The position numbers and the translations under genes are program-made. Below the pieces are notes generated by a model, which was not told the DNA's origin, did not search any database, and worked only from the letters and a program-made list of their open reading frames with translations. A DNA stretch of 37,358 nucleotides from Oceanospirillales bacterium (GTDB lineage: Bacteria; Pseudomonadota; Gammaproteobacteria; Pseudomonadales; Balneatricaceae), in NCBI GenBank assembly GCA_018223185.1, contig JAAEYW010000035.1, forward strand, positions 1 to 37,358, read 5' to 3'. Every line of letters begins with the position of its first letter. Within the stretch, counting starts at the first letter, position 1. This document shows, one piece after another, positions 1-7,933 of this stretch.

Positions 1-2
1 CG

Positions 3-251
3 AAGATGGAAGGGGCGGTAGAACTGGCGGAAGAGATTTTCCATATGCCGGTGCGACTGGCGTTGCCAAAAGGTGTGCGGGGCATGGGGGATATCCTCAA
101 CAGCCCGATCTATGCCACCGGCATTGGTCTGTTGCAATACGCCAAACAGGATAGCCATCATCAGGGGGACGCAGTCCCGCTTGATGACGATGTAGAAGAT
201 CGGCCAAATGTACTGAACCGGATGAAAGCCTGGTTTCAGGGAAATTTTTAG
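3..251 (+). CDS. ftsA: Cell division protein FtsA, C-terminal fragment
   Basis: This is the 3' end of an actin-like protein that anchors the FtsZ ring to the membrane. The reading frame is open from the window edge, so the gene is truncated by the window and not by mutation; about 82 residues are visible. The segment reading MPVRLALPKGVRGMGD followed by a statement of the last nucleotide-binding subdomain (SPIYATGIGLLQYA) is typical of the FtsA C-terminus. The very end, RMKAWFQGNF, is the amphipathic membrane-targeting helix (basic residues plus W and F). ftsZ follows 58 bp downstream in the same direction, the usual dcw order. Identification is strong because both the C-terminal helix and the neighbour fit. 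Confidence 0.93.
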   Translation, partial: KMEGAVELAEEIFHMPVRLALPKGVRGMGDILNSPIYATGIGLLQYAKQDSHHQGDAVPLDDDVEDRPNVLNRMKAWFQGNF

Positions 252-309
252 AACGTAAAATAAGCAATACAACAGGTGCGGGTTGGGCACTGAACCTGGA
301 GGAAGGGAC

Positions 310-1515
310 ATGTTTGAATTAGTTAATAACATAGCGCAGAACGCCGTCATTAAGGTGATTGGCGTAGGCGGTGGTGGCGGCAATGCCGTGCAGCACATGG
401 TCTCATCGGATGTTGATGGGGTTGAATTCATCTGTGCCAATACCGACGCACAGGCTCTCAACAATATGGGGTCGCGCAACGTCCTGCAACTGGGTGGCGA
501 GATCACCAAGGGGCTGGGTGCGGGTGCCAATCCTGATATCGGTCGTGAGGCTGCGCTGGAAGATCGTGAGCAGATTCTGGATATGCTCAGCGGTGCGGAT
601 ATGGTGTTTATTACCGCAGGAATGGGCGGTGGTACCGGTACGGGTGCTGCGCCAATCGTTGCTGAAGTAGCGAAAGAACTGGGTATCCTGACCGTTGCCG
701 TGGTAACCAAGCCGTTCCCGTTTGAGGGCAAAAAGCGAATGCTGATCGCCGAACAGGGGATCAAAGAGTTGTCAGAGCATGTTGACTCGCTGATTATCGT
801 GCCCAACGAAAAGCTGCTGCAGGTGCTGGGTAAAAACTGCACCCTGATGAAAGCGTTCGACGAAGCAAACGATGTCCTTAAAGGGGCAGTGCAGGGTATT
901 TCTGACCTGATCATCCGTCCGGGTATGATCAACGTCGACTTTGCTGACGTACGCACCGTTATGTCAGAAATGGGCACATCAATGATGGGAACCGGCTCTG
1001 CCCGTGGTGAGAACCGTGCGATTGAGGCTGCTGAGGCGGCGGTACGCAGCCCGCTGCTGGAAGATGTCGACCTGATGGGGGCACGGGGTATTCTGGTGAA
1101 TATCACTGCCGGTCTGGATCTTGGGTTGGGTGAGTTCAGCGATGTTGGTCAGGTGATCGAAGAGTTTGCTTCCGATAGTGCCACTGTTGTGATCGGCACC
1201 GTTATCGATCCAGAGATGTCAGATGAGATCAAGGTAACTGTGGTAGCAACCGGATTGGGTGGTGCTGAACAGAAGGATATCCGCGTAGTCAGTAATGGCT
1301 CATCCGTTGCGGTAGGTTCGCGCCGTGCTGCCAGTGCTGTCAGTGATTACAGTCAGCTTGAACTGCCAACGGTAATGCGTAACCGTAATGACTCTGTGCG
1401 GGCACAGGACAACCCTGTGGTCGAACCGGAACCTGCGTCAGAGTCACGTAAAACAGGTACCGATGACATGGATTTTCTGGATATTCCAGCGTTCCTGCGT
1501 CGTCAGGCTGACTAA
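310..1515 (+). CDS. ftsZ: Cell division protein FtsZ
   Basis: Tubulin-like GTPase that polymerises into the cytokinetic Z ring. The 401-residue product has the normal length. The N-terminal glycine-rich loop ([10 protein letters not shown]) and the tubulin signature [10 protein letters not shown] are both present. A variable, charged linker leads to the conserved tail DIPAFLRRQ, which binds FtsA and ZipA. The start is the ATG at 310, preceded by GGAGGAAGG at 298-306; a TTG 27 bp upstream in frame lacks a ribosome site of its own. It lies just downstream of ftsA and is followed by a rho-independent terminator. lpxC, which follows ftsZ in most Gammaproteobacteria, is not found next to it. Confidence 0.98.
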   Translation: MFELVNNIAQNAVIKVIGVGGGGGNAVQHMVSSDVDGVEFICANTDAQALNNMGSRNVLQLGGEITKGLGAGANPDIGREAALEDREQILDMLSGADMVFITAGMGGGTGTGAAPIVAEVAKELGILTVAVVTKPFPFEGKKRMLIAEQGIKELSEHVDSLIIVPNEKLLQVLGKNCTLMKAFDEANDVLKGAVQGISDLIIRPGMINVDFADVRTVMSEMGTSMMGTGSARGENRAIEAAEAAVRSPLLEDVDLMGARGILVNITAGLDLGLGEFSDVGQVIEEFASDSATVVIGTVIDPEMSDEIKVTVVATGLGGAEQKDIRVVSNGSSVAVGSRRAASAVSDYSQLELPTVMRNRNDSVRAQDNPVVEPEPASESRKTGTDDMDFLDIPAFLRRQAD

Positions 1516-1569
1516 AAGGATTGCCCATAGGGATATGTCCCGTCCCTTACCTTTATAAAGTCAAACTTA

Positions 1570-1608
1570 CCCCGTCTGTGGTGCAAATCCAGGCGGGGTT
1601 TCCTTTTT
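1570..1608 (+). terminator. Rho-independent terminator after ftsZ
   Basis: The arms CCCCGTCTG (1570-1578) and CAGGCGGGG (1590-1598) pair over nine positions with one G-U, with an 11-nt loop, and are followed by TTTCCTTTTT. It closes the ftsA-ftsZ transcript. Confidence 0.85.
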
Positions 1609-1743
1609 GCACTCGCTGAAATCCCTGTCGGGTAAAGGTTTTAAACGAATCTGAAAAAAGTGACTAAAAACCCTTTCAGATGTTTGATTTAAGTCCTGAA
1701 TTCTATTAAAGTACGCGGCCTCTGAGATCAGTCTCAGAGATTT

Positions 1744-1831
1744 GGTGAGGTGTCCGAGTGGCCGAAGGAGCACGCCTGGAAAGTGTGTATACCGCAAGGT
1801 ATCGAGGGTTCGAATCCCTCCCTCACCGCCA
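1744..1831 (+). tRNA. tRNA-Ser (anticodon GGA)
   Basis: An 88-nt class II tRNA. The acceptor arms GGTGAGG and CCTCACC pair perfectly, followed by discriminator G and an encoded CCA (1829-1831). The anticodon arm has the loop CTGGAAA, giving anticodon GGA, which reads UCC and UCU. A long variable arm (ACC-GCAA-GGT) is typical of serine tRNAs, and the T loop GGTTCGAATCC is canonical. It stands alone between ftsZ and an accessory region. Confidence 0.97.
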
Positions 1832-1848
1832 TCTATTTAAAACGAAAG

Positions 1849-1875
1849 AGCCTGGTTTAAAAACCGGGCTTTTTT
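1849..1875 (+). terminator. Rho-independent terminator after tRNA-Ser
   Basis: The arms AGCCTGGTT and AACCGGGCT (one G-U pair) are separated by a 4-nt loop and followed by six T, about 18 bp after the tRNA 3' end. Confidence 0.88.
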
Positions 1876-1890
1876 GTGTCTGAAATATGA

Positions 1891-1980
1891 GGGGAGGGTG
1901 AGATCCCTCGCAGGTTCGAGCCGAGCGCAGCGAGACCACATCGGAGCCTGCGACGAGTAATTCACCCTCACCACCACCCA
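1891..1980 (+). repeat. Structured tRNA-adjacent element with partial echo of the tRNA 3' end
   Basis: Nested inverted repeats lie directly after the tRNA terminator: AGGGTGA (1895-1901) with TCACCCT (1962-1968), and TCGCAGG (1908-1914) with CCTGCGA (1947-1953). It contains a T-loop-like GGTTCGAG and ends in CCCTCACCACCA, which resembles the tRNA end CCCTCACCGCCA. It could be a decayed tRNA duplication, an attachment-site remnant or a dispersed repeat. The rest of the stretch to 2235 shows nothing recognisable. Confidence 0.4.
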
Positions 1981-2235
1981 TTATGTTCGATTTATTCTTA
2001 ATACACTGCGGCGGTATGTTTCGTTGAATATTGACGCATATGTTGACGTCACGCAGCGGTCAGAATTTTATCAGATTCACTATGTTGCCAGGTCTGTAAT
2101 TAAGCACTGATATCATGCAGTTTTTTTCTGCTTAATGTTGGCTGTAGGTTTACTCTCAACGAAAAACGGCAACCAGAAAGTCGCCGTATCAGTGTCGTCA
2201 GAATATGCTGAGAAAGCTATGAACCCATTTAGTTA

Positions 2236-2574
2236 TCAGGGTGAAACGCAAGATATCAGGTAGGTAGCCATTGAATCAGACTGAACTCCTGTATCGGTAT
2301 TGGTTATAGTGTTTGTTGCCACGACATCAACCACTTTACACCCTTGCGCCTCTAAAGACGTGATACAGGGAGCGCATGCGTCCGGTCCTCCAGAGTCAAA
2401 ACTTCTGCATAGATCGACGTTAAAACCTTCAGCTATGGATCGACTCAGAACCAGATGCGTACCTGCACTTGCACACGTCACTATCGACTCAGCACTTTGT
2501 CTGATCGGTATGTCGGCAATAGCTACCCCGGAAAGCCAGTAGACTACCAGTGCCATAGTCGCAATTATTTTCAT
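2236..2574 (-). CDS. Small secreted cysteine-containing hypothetical protein
   Basis: I do not recognise a family. The 112-residue product begins with a clear signal peptide (MKIIATMALVVYWLSGVAIA), so it should be exported. The predicted mature part is about 92 residues and has six cysteines, including a CAPC pair, suggesting disulfides. Hydrophilic, Thr/Ser/Asp-rich stretches follow. The start chosen is the ATG at 2574, six bases after the ribosome site GAGGAG; an ATG two codons upstream (2580) abuts that site and is less likely. No obvious partner is nearby: the tRNA lies behind it and a cytochrome c gene diverges from it. Real coding is supported by the ribosome site and the signal sequence. 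Confidence 0.65.
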   Translation of the reverse strand: MKIIATMALVVYWLSGVAIADIPIRQSAESIVTCASAGTHLVLSRSIAEGFNVDLCRSFDSGGPDACAPCITSLEAQGCKVVDVVATNTITNTDTGVQSDSMATYLISCVSP

Positions 2575-2580
2575 GCTCAT

Positions 2581-3025
2581 CTCCTCTCATTTTGGTGATG
2601 CTTATGATTCAGAGTAGTTTATTAAAGGTGATTAACAAACCAGAACCGGTCTCTGCTATAGGCCTTAATATTGAGTATGCAACGTGTACGGGGCGCCTAT
2701 TCCTTACCACAATTTATCTAATATCCTTTCTAATCATAAGGCTATGGAGTATCTGCGTGGATGTGATGTAAATATTGATCTGCACGGCAGGTGAAAATGT
2801 CATCTGCGTCATATTCACATAATGCTTTTCGCCGGTTTCTTTTTCAAACTGAATCAGTGAAGGTGAATTTCGTTCAGGTTCAAGGCTTCGTCAAAATTCA
2901 TCTTCTTGACTTAAGGTAAGCAGGAACTATTTTTAAAGTGGCTTCAGTCCATTATCCTCACCCACTCTCCGTAGAGAAGAATCGTTGCTGTTTCTGATCT
3001 TCAATAGCATAAAAGGGAGAATGTC
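2581..3025. other. Divergent intergenic region, no gene seen
   Basis: About 445 bp between the small secreted protein and the cytochrome c gene. No ORF with a ribosome site is visible. A TTGACT at 2906-2911 lies 17 bp before a weak ATTTTT and may be part of the cytochrome promoter, but this is only suggestive. Confidence 0.4.
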
Positions 3026-3487
3026 ATGTCAAAGATTATTCAGTTGAAGAATGCGGCAACAGTGTGCGGCCTCTTTTTAATTCTTGCTGTACCATTTGGT
3101 ATAGGTAATGTCGCGGCAGAAGAAGAGTTAATCGGTGCCGATGAGTTTCGTAGGTCCTGTGTCTCCTGTCATGGTATTGGTGGAAAGGGAGATGGCCCCA
3201 TGGCCGAGTTTCTTACGCCTAAACCTGCTGATCTCACCGTGATAGCTAAGAATAATAATGGTCAGTACCCTGCTATGAGAACCGGGCAATATCCGTTTTT
3301 TCGTGTATTTCAGATAATCGATGGCAGGACGTTAGTATCGGGACATGGCGATCGGGTTATGCCTGTTTGGGGTAGTCGTTATAAGGAGGAAGCAGGGGAT
3401 ATGTATGGCCCGATGGGCTCTGAAAAGGCTATACGAGGAAGGATTCTTGAGCTGGTTTACTATATTCAGCAGATTCAGGAAGAATAA
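3026..3487 (+). CDS. Periplasmic class I cytochrome c, monohaem
   Basis: A 153-residue exported electron carrier. Residues 1-31 form a signal peptide (hydrophobic GLFLILAVPFGIG, cleavage near VAA). The haem motif is CVSCH (C45, C48, H49), and M112 in MPVWG is the likely axial methionine. A PKPADLT segment follows the haem site, as in many small cytochromes feeding terminal oxidases or periplasmic dehydrogenases. GGGAG lies 9 bp before the ATG. No oxidase, dehydrogenase or maturation gene is adjacent, so its electron partner is unknown. It is followed by simple tandem repeats. Confidence 0.88.
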   Translation: MSKIIQLKNAATVCGLFLILAVPFGIGNVAAEEELIGADEFRRSCVSCHGIGGKGDGPMAEFLTPKPADLTVIAKNNNGQYPAMRTGQYPFFRVFQIIDGRTLVSGHGDRVMPVWGSRYKEEAGDMYGPMGSEKAIRGRILELVYYIQQIQEE

Positions 3488-3526
3488 AGCGCATGATCGA
3501 AAACCGCCAAACAGGCTTCTATCCGC

Positions 3527-3558
3527 ATCAGGGCATCAGGGTATCAGGGTATCAGGGT
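3527..3558. repeat. 8-bp tandem repeat, four copies
   Basis: Four adjacent units of ATCAGGG(C/T), the first ending in C and the next three in T. A microsatellite-like tract 39 bp downstream of the cytochrome c stop codon. Confidence 0.9.
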
Positions 3559-3626
3559 AATAGGTGCGTTATTGACGCATTAATGATGACACAACGTTCT
3601 CGCACTGACAAAGTTGTGTTCGGTTG

Positions 3627-3674
3627 TTAAGTTTCAGTTATTAAGTTTCAGTTATTAAGTTTCAGTTATTAAGT
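3627..3674. repeat. 14-bp tandem repeat, about 3.4 copies
   Basis: TTAAGTTTCAGTTA is repeated three times exactly (3627, 3641, 3655) and followed by six further bases of the unit. It lies only 68 bp after the 8-bp repeat, so the intergenic stretch 3488-3836 is mostly repeats plus a hairpin. Confidence 0.92.
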
Positions 3675-3737
3675 AAAGGAATGCTGATGAGTGCTGATCG
3701 GGCCGCGCGGGTAGCTGAACAAAAATAGTCAGATCAG

Positions 3738-3785
3738 ACATATCAGGTGGAAGAGTGAGACTTAATCTCACTCTCCTTGATATGT
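3738..3785 (-). terminator. Long hairpin between convergent genes, possible terminator
   Basis: The outer arms ACATATCA (3738-3745) and TGATATGT (3778-3785) enclose inner arms GAGTGAGA and TCTCACTC around a short loop. It lies 50 bp downstream of the shikimate dehydrogenase-like gene, so it probably ends that minus-strand operon, and possibly the opposing transcript too. The T-tract is poor on both strands. Confidence 0.55.
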
Positions 3786-3836
3786 ATTGTCGTTTTATTT
3801 TAAGCGGGGAGAATTTACTTCTCCAGTTACCCGGTT

Positions 3837-4694
3837 TTAGTCAATCAGATCACTGTGGATATTAAACTCTTTCTTGAATGGCTCCAGTGCGATGAGTGGA
3901 TCAATTTTGCTCTGAGAAAAAGTCTGATACGCATCGATTCCCTGATAATAGAAGAGATCGAAGCCGCTCACGAGATCTAAGCCCGCGCTGTGTGCTGCCT
4001 GAAGAAATTCAGTATCCATCGGGGTGTAGACCGCATCAAATGCCCAGCTTTGCCCCCCAAACAAGTTTGCATCCAGTGGATTGCCTGGCGACTTAAGGTG
4101 TCCGATGGGGGTGCAGTTCACCAGTCCGTCAACGGATTTGGCGATGCTGGGTAACTGATCGGCGGTAATAACCTCAGCCAGATAGCCCGCGTTGTTCAGT
4201 GCATCCGCCAGCGATTGAGCCCCTGCCTCATTAAGGTCAAAGATATAGGTTTTAGTACCGCCCACCTGGTACAGGCCAAATGCTACTGCCCGGCCGACTC
4301 CACCCGCTCCGATCAGCAGTGTTGTGCCGGCGGGTTTATCAGAACGCCGGTGGCGATAACCATGAATGAATCCGCTGTAATCGGTGTTGGTTGCAAAGAC
4401 CTCACCATTAGCGAAATAAAGTGTATTTGTGGCGCCGACAGTGGTTGCTGCTGCGTCTGCTGTATCAACGAACTGCATTGCCAACTGCTTAAAAGGGTAG
4501 GTCACATTACAACCGGTGTAGCCCTCTTGGCGCAGCCGTTGCAATGTGTCAGCGAAGGCGTCGACGCTGTTTTCCTGTGGGTCATTGAGGTCATAAGTGA
4601 CCTCTGCTCCATAGATGCTACCAAGCTTTTGATGCAGGAAGGGGGCGCGGGATGCAGCAATTGAGATACCGATTAAGCCAAGTTTTAATTTCAT
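3837..4694 (-). CDS. Shikimate/quinate dehydrogenase family protein (copy 1)
   Basis: A 285-residue AroE-fold oxidoreductase that interconverts a 3-oxo and a 3-hydroxy group on shikimate- or quinate-type rings. The N-terminal substrate domain has NVTYPFKQ with catalytic K69, N90 in GATN, and D105 in TNTDYSGF. The dinucleotide domain has GAGGVG at 129-134. After the second strand there is D153 (IFDLN) where biosynthetic NADPH enzymes usually have an Asn-Arg-Thr type motif, which favours NAD and a catabolic role. The usual SxSP substrate motif is altered to SIAASRAP. AGGA lies 8 bp before the ATG. It is the last gene of the dctPQM operon and has a paralogue at 28588. Quinate versus shikimate specificity cannot be read from sequence. 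Confidence 0.87.
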   Translation of the reverse strand: MKLKLGLIGISIAASRAPFLHQKLGSIYGAEVTYDLNDPQENSVDAFADTLQRLRQEGYTGCNVTYPFKQLAMQFVDTADAAATTVGATNTLYFANGEVFATNTDYSGFIHGYRHRRSDKPAGTTLLIGAGGVGRAVAFGLYQVGGTKTYIFDLNEAGAQSLADALNNAGYLAEVITADQLPSIAKSVDGLVNCTPIGHLKSPGNPLDANLFGGQSWAFDAVYTPMDTEFLQAAHSAGLDLVSGFDLFYYQGIDAYQTFSQSKIDPLIALEPFKKEFNIHSDLID

Positions 4695-4736
4695 GTGAGA
4701 AGTCCTGAGTAATCGTCAATATAAATGGAGGACTGT

Positions 4737-4764
4737 TAAAAGTGAGGGGGGCAGGCAACCCCCT
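4737..4764 (-). terminator. Hairpin between dctM and the dehydrogenase gene
   Basis: AGGGGG (4745-4750) pairs with CCCCCT (4759-4764). On the minus strand it is followed by a weak CACTTTTAA tract. It may act as a partial terminator or an mRNA stabiliser inside the operon. Confidence 0.4.
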
Positions 4765-4791
4765 GATTTATCAGCTCGTTAACTTATGCTT

Positions 4792-6075
4792 TTACAATAA
4801 GCCCAATAGTTTCGGTAATCCGATCACTAAATCCGGGAAGAAAGTGATGATTATTAAAACCAGTAGCTCTACCAGAAAGAACGGCATTATCGTTCGACTT
4901 AAACGCCCGATACCCACATTTGCAATCGAGTCTGCGACAAACAGACATAAACCCATCGGTGGCGTAATCAGGCCAATCATCAGGTTGAAGATAATCACGA
5001 TTCCCAGATGCGTTGGATCGACTCCCAGGCTTACAGCAATCGGGTGCAGAATGGGAACCAGCACCAGCATCGCGGCAATACCCTCAAGAAATAAACCGAC
5101 AACGAGGAAAAGAATTATTACAACTGAGAGGAACATCCATTTCTCAGACATATAGTTGACTGCGAAATCGGTGATCATGTTGGGAACGCGATTATAGTTA
5201 AGCAACCAGTTGGCGGCTGCGACTGCACCGATAACAACCATGACGATCGCGCTGTCACGCATCGCCCGGGCAAACAGTCCGGCCAGACGGCTGGGTTTCA
5301 GTTCCCGGAATATAAACAGGCCGACAAACATCGCATAGGCAACAGCAAAGCTGGCAGCTTCCGTTGGTGTGACGATACCCATCAGAATACTGCCAACCAC
5401 GAAAACAGGCATCAGCAAGGGGATAATTCCCTCTAGCAGGGCTTTTCGGGAGCTTTTTCTTTCAGCGAAATCGTGATGCTCACCGGCTTTCTCGTAGTGA
5501 CCCGCAAAAATATAAACATAAACAGACAGGAATACCGCCAGCAATAAACCTGGGACGACGCCCGCCATAAAGAGGGCTGGTACAGAAACGCCCGTAACGG
5601 TCAGTGCATAGATAATGACCGGGATGCTCGGTGGAATAATCGGGCCGATAACAGATGAAGCTGCGGTCAGGGCTGCTGAAAAGTCGCGAGGGTAGCCTTT
5701 TTTCTCCATCTCAGGAATAAAGACCCGTCCGATTGCTGAGGTATCTGCAACGGCCGAACCAGACAGGCCGGCAAAGATAACAGATGCCCAGATATTAACC
5801 ATCGCAAGGCCTGCGCGCATCCGGCCAACAAGGACGTTGGCGAAAGCGATAATACGACTGGTAATACCGGATTCATTCATCAGCTCGCCGGCGAGAATAA
5901 ACAGCGGAATTGCCAGCAACGGATAGGAACTGATTCCACCGAACATCTGGGTGGCAACGATGCGGATATTGTAAGGAAAATCGCCAACGGCCATGAAGTA
6001 GAGCAGTGCCGCCAGAATCGCGAATGCGATGGGTAAGCCAATAACAATTGCACCCAGGAGAATTACATACGTCAT
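4792..6075 (-). CDS. dctM: TRAP transporter large permease DctM (system 1)
   Basis: The 427-residue, multi-spanning subunit of a tripartite ATP-independent periplasmic transporter, which imports an organic anion using a sodium or proton gradient. It has the family motifs PLLAIPLFILAGELMNESGI and VIGPIIPPSIPVIIYALT, and GLITPPMGLCLFV near the C-terminus. The ATG overlaps the DctQ stop by one base (TGATG), so translation is coupled. It is the third gene of a minus-strand dctP-dctQ-dctM-dehydrogenase operon. Linkage to a quinate/shikimate dehydrogenase and a nearby dehydroquinate dehydratase suggests a hydroaromatic acid substrate; this is inference. Confidence 0.95.
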   Translation of the reverse strand: MTYVILLGAIVIGLPIAFAILAALLYFMAVGDFPYNIRIVATQMFGGISSYPLLAIPLFILAGELMNESGITSRIIAFANVLVGRMRAGLAMVNIWASVIFAGLSGSAVADTSAIGRVFIPEMEKKGYPRDFSAALTAASSVIGPIIPPSIPVIIYALTVTGVSVPALFMAGVVPGLLLAVFLSVYVYIFAGHYEKAGEHHDFAERKSSRKALLEGIIPLLMPVFVVGSILMGIVTPTEAASFAVAYAMFVGLFIFRELKPSRLAGLFARAMRDSAIVMVVIGAVAAANWLLNYNRVPNMITDFAVNYMSEKWMFLSVVIILFLVVGLFLEGIAAMLVLVPILHPIAVSLGVDPTHLGIVIIFNLMIGLITPPMGLCLFVADSIANVGIGRLSRTIMPFFLVELLVLIIITFFPDLVIGLPKLLGLL

Positions 6076-6632
6076 CAGAAAGCTCCTTCTGCAATGTGTT
6101 TATCTTGCCGCAATATCCGGTTGGCAAATCGCAATAAGGCGGCTAAAGCAAGCATGCCCCCGCCAAGTACCATGGCAAAATAGTAAGGATACATCTGCCC
6201 CAGTACTGCCAGACTGTCAATCCCGGTTGCATCACGCAGAGCCCGTGCAGACGATATCAGACTGGACGCGTCAACTTTGCCGCGCTTCATCATAAAGAGG
6301 TAGCCTGAGTAACCGAGTAAAACACCCACCGCCACCATTAACAGGTCGACAACAGCATTGAATGCTTCATGAACCCGTTTAGGTAATAAGTTGGCAAGCA
6401 GATCAAACGCAACGTGGCGATCCAGCATATAAGCCCAGGCCATGCCAAACATCACCCCGTATACAGCAAGGTACACTGGCAGTTCTTCCCCCCACTCGAA
6501 CGATCCGCCAAAGGTATAACGCTGAACAGAGTTAACAAAGATAATCAGGAAAACCAGCCCCATACAGAGCGCAGCGCCGAAAGCATATAGCGTAGCGACA
6601 CCTTTGGTGAGTGTACGTATTAAGCTAATCAT
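6075..6632 (-). CDS. dctQ: TRAP transporter small permease DctQ (system 1)
   Basis: The 185-residue small membrane subunit of the TRAP system, with four predicted membrane segments and the family pattern SVQRYTFGGSFEWGEELPVYLAVYG split across helices two and three. It pairs with DctM to form the translocation unit. I start it at the ATG at 6632 (MISLIRTL); the frame stays open upstream into the end of dctP, but those residues are not family-like. The ribosome site is weak, so translation may depend on dctP. Its stop overlaps the dctM start by one base. Confidence 0.92.
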   Translation of the reverse strand: MISLIRTLTKGVATLYAFGAALCMGLVFLIIFVNSVQRYTFGGSFEWGEELPVYLAVYGVMFGMAWAYMLDRHVAFDLLANLLPKRVHEAFNAVVDLLMVAVGVLLGYSGYLFMMKRGKVDASSLISSARALRDATGIDSLAVLGQMYPYYFAMVLGGGMLALAALLRFANRILRQDKHIAEGAF

Positions 6633-6699
6633 AAAATTAAACCGAGGAGTTGAGAAAGAGGGAGTCGGTTCCGGCGATAACCGGAACCGATCAGCAGGT

Positions 6700-7710
6700 T
6701 TACTTACTTTCAGCTGCAGCGACGGCGGCGTCCAGTTTTTCGATCCAGACAGCGTCGTCACCCAGCTCGCCAGCAAGCCATTTCTTAACAGAAGGCTGTG
6801 CCAGACGTTTGAATTCAGCCAGTTCTGCGGCCGTTGGAGAATAGACCTGCATACCTTCAGCAGAGACCTTGGTTACACCTTCGGCCGTGTTGAATTGCTG
6901 AATAGCGCGGCCCATTGTGCCAGCGATGCGGGCGGCCTTAACGATGATCGCCTGGTCTGATTCAGGCAGAGAGCTTAAGAATTCATCGTTAATAACGATG
7001 AAGTCGGCACCGTAAACATGACCATCCAGTACCATATATTTCTGCAGTTTGTGCAGGCTGTTGTTGTAAATGGTTCCGACAGGGTTTTCCTGCCCGTCGA
7101 CAACGCCGGTGGTCAGAGCGTTTGGTAATTCTGACCATGCGATAGGAGTAGGTTCTCCGCCCAGTCCTTTAACCATTTCTACGTAAAGAGGAATTGGCTG
7201 AACCCGGAATTTAAGCCCTTTCATGTCAGCAGGTGATTTGATTTCATGGGCATTATTGGTGAAGTTACGGAATCCTGTTTCGCCATAAGCCAGAGTACGC
7301 AGACCGGTTTCTTCCAGGCAGTGATCGCTCAGAGCCTTACCAAACTCTCCGTCCAGAACATCCCACGCAACAGTAGGGGAGGAGAATGTATAGGGGATAT
7401 TCAACACATCAGCGGCTTTACAAATTTTGGCCATTGCACCGGAGACGATTGCCATTTGCGTGGTGCCTTCCTGAGCCTGCTGAACCAGTTCTCCTTCGTT
7501 ACCCAGTGCTTTGGCAGGGAACAGCTCCACAGTAATATCGGTTTCACCTTCAACGATGTTCTTGAAGATCACGCCTGCAGCACCCTTCTTAGATGTTTGC
7601 CACTCAGCGCCATCTACATGGCCCAGTTTAATTGTCGGTCCAGCGACAGCTGTAGCCGAAGCGGCGGCGATTGCGGCGGCCAGGCTTAAAGACAGTGCAT
7701 GCTTGATCAT
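6700..7710 (-). CDS. dctP: TRAP transporter periplasmic solute-binding protein DctP (system 1)
   Basis: The 336-residue substrate-capture protein of the TRAP importer. Residues 1-23 are a signal peptide (LSLSLAAAIAAASATAVA). The domain has the DctP-family GFRNF (R148) and LKFRVQP (R169); the arginine in the latter motif usually forms the salt bridge to a carboxylate ligand. The start is taken as the ATG at 7710, six bases after GGAG; an in-frame ATG at 7722 overlaps that site. It is the first gene of the operon and diverges from a TetR regulator. Two copies of a 17-bp sequence lie in the shared promoter region. Confidence 0.95.
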   Translation of the reverse strand: MIKHALSLSLAAAIAAASATAVAGPTIKLGHVDGAEWQTSKKGAAGVIFKNIVEGETDITVELFPAKALGNEGELVQQAQEGTTQMAIVSGAMAKICKAADVLNIPYTFSSPTVAWDVLDGEFGKALSDHCLEETGLRTLAYGETGFRNFTNNAHEIKSPADMKGLKFRVQPIPLYVEMVKGLGGEPTPIAWSELPNALTTGVVDGQENPVGTIYNNSLHKLQKYMVLDGHVYGADFIVINDEFLSSLPESDQAIIVKAARIAGTMGRAIQQFNTAEGVTKVSAEGMQVYSPTAAELAEFKRLAQPSVKKWLAGELGDDAVWIEKLDAAVAAAESK

Positions 7711-7778
7711 TCGGAGCTCCATACTTTTCTCATTATTTTGAATTTATGGCTGAGATTATGAACGGTATTTTTATGTAA

Positions 7779-7795
7779 TGTACCATTAGGTTAAT
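7779..7795 (+). promoter_or_regulatory. Candidate operator, copy A
   Basis: TGTACCATTAGGTTAAT contains an ACC-N4-GGT dyad and matches a second site 67 bp away at 13 of 17 positions. It lies in the divergent region between dctP and the TetR gene, so it is a natural candidate binding site for that regulator. Confidence 0.55.
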
Positions 7796-7845
7796 TATCT
7801 CAGTGATGCAAGAATGAACCATGATGAACAATTCGTCAACTGTTT

Positions 7846-7862
7846 TGTACCAGACGGTTAAA
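7846..7862 (+). promoter_or_regulatory. Candidate operator, copy B
   Basis: TGTACCAGACGGTTAAA shares TGTACCA and GGTTAA with copy A, in the same orientation and with the same inner dyad. It lies about 60-70 bp before the TetR start codon, which suggests autoregulation. Confidence 0.55.
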
Positions 7863-7933
7863 AAGCTTGATTCCTTCGTTTTAAGCAGTACAGTGGTGGA
7901 ATTGCCACTTACCAGATACTGATGCTGTGTTGT

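Noticed and set aside
283-309. Upstream TTG start for ftsZ
   Set aside because: The ribosome site lies inside this extension and fits the ATG at 310; the extra nine residues are not part of known FtsZ N-termini.
3527-3674. Repeats considered as a CRISPR array
   Set aside because: Units are 8 and 14 bp in direct tandem without spacers, and there are no cas genes.
3681-3728. 15-codon ORF with AAAGGA upstream after the tandem repeats
   Set aside because: Too short to judge, no attenuator context or downstream operon on the same strand.
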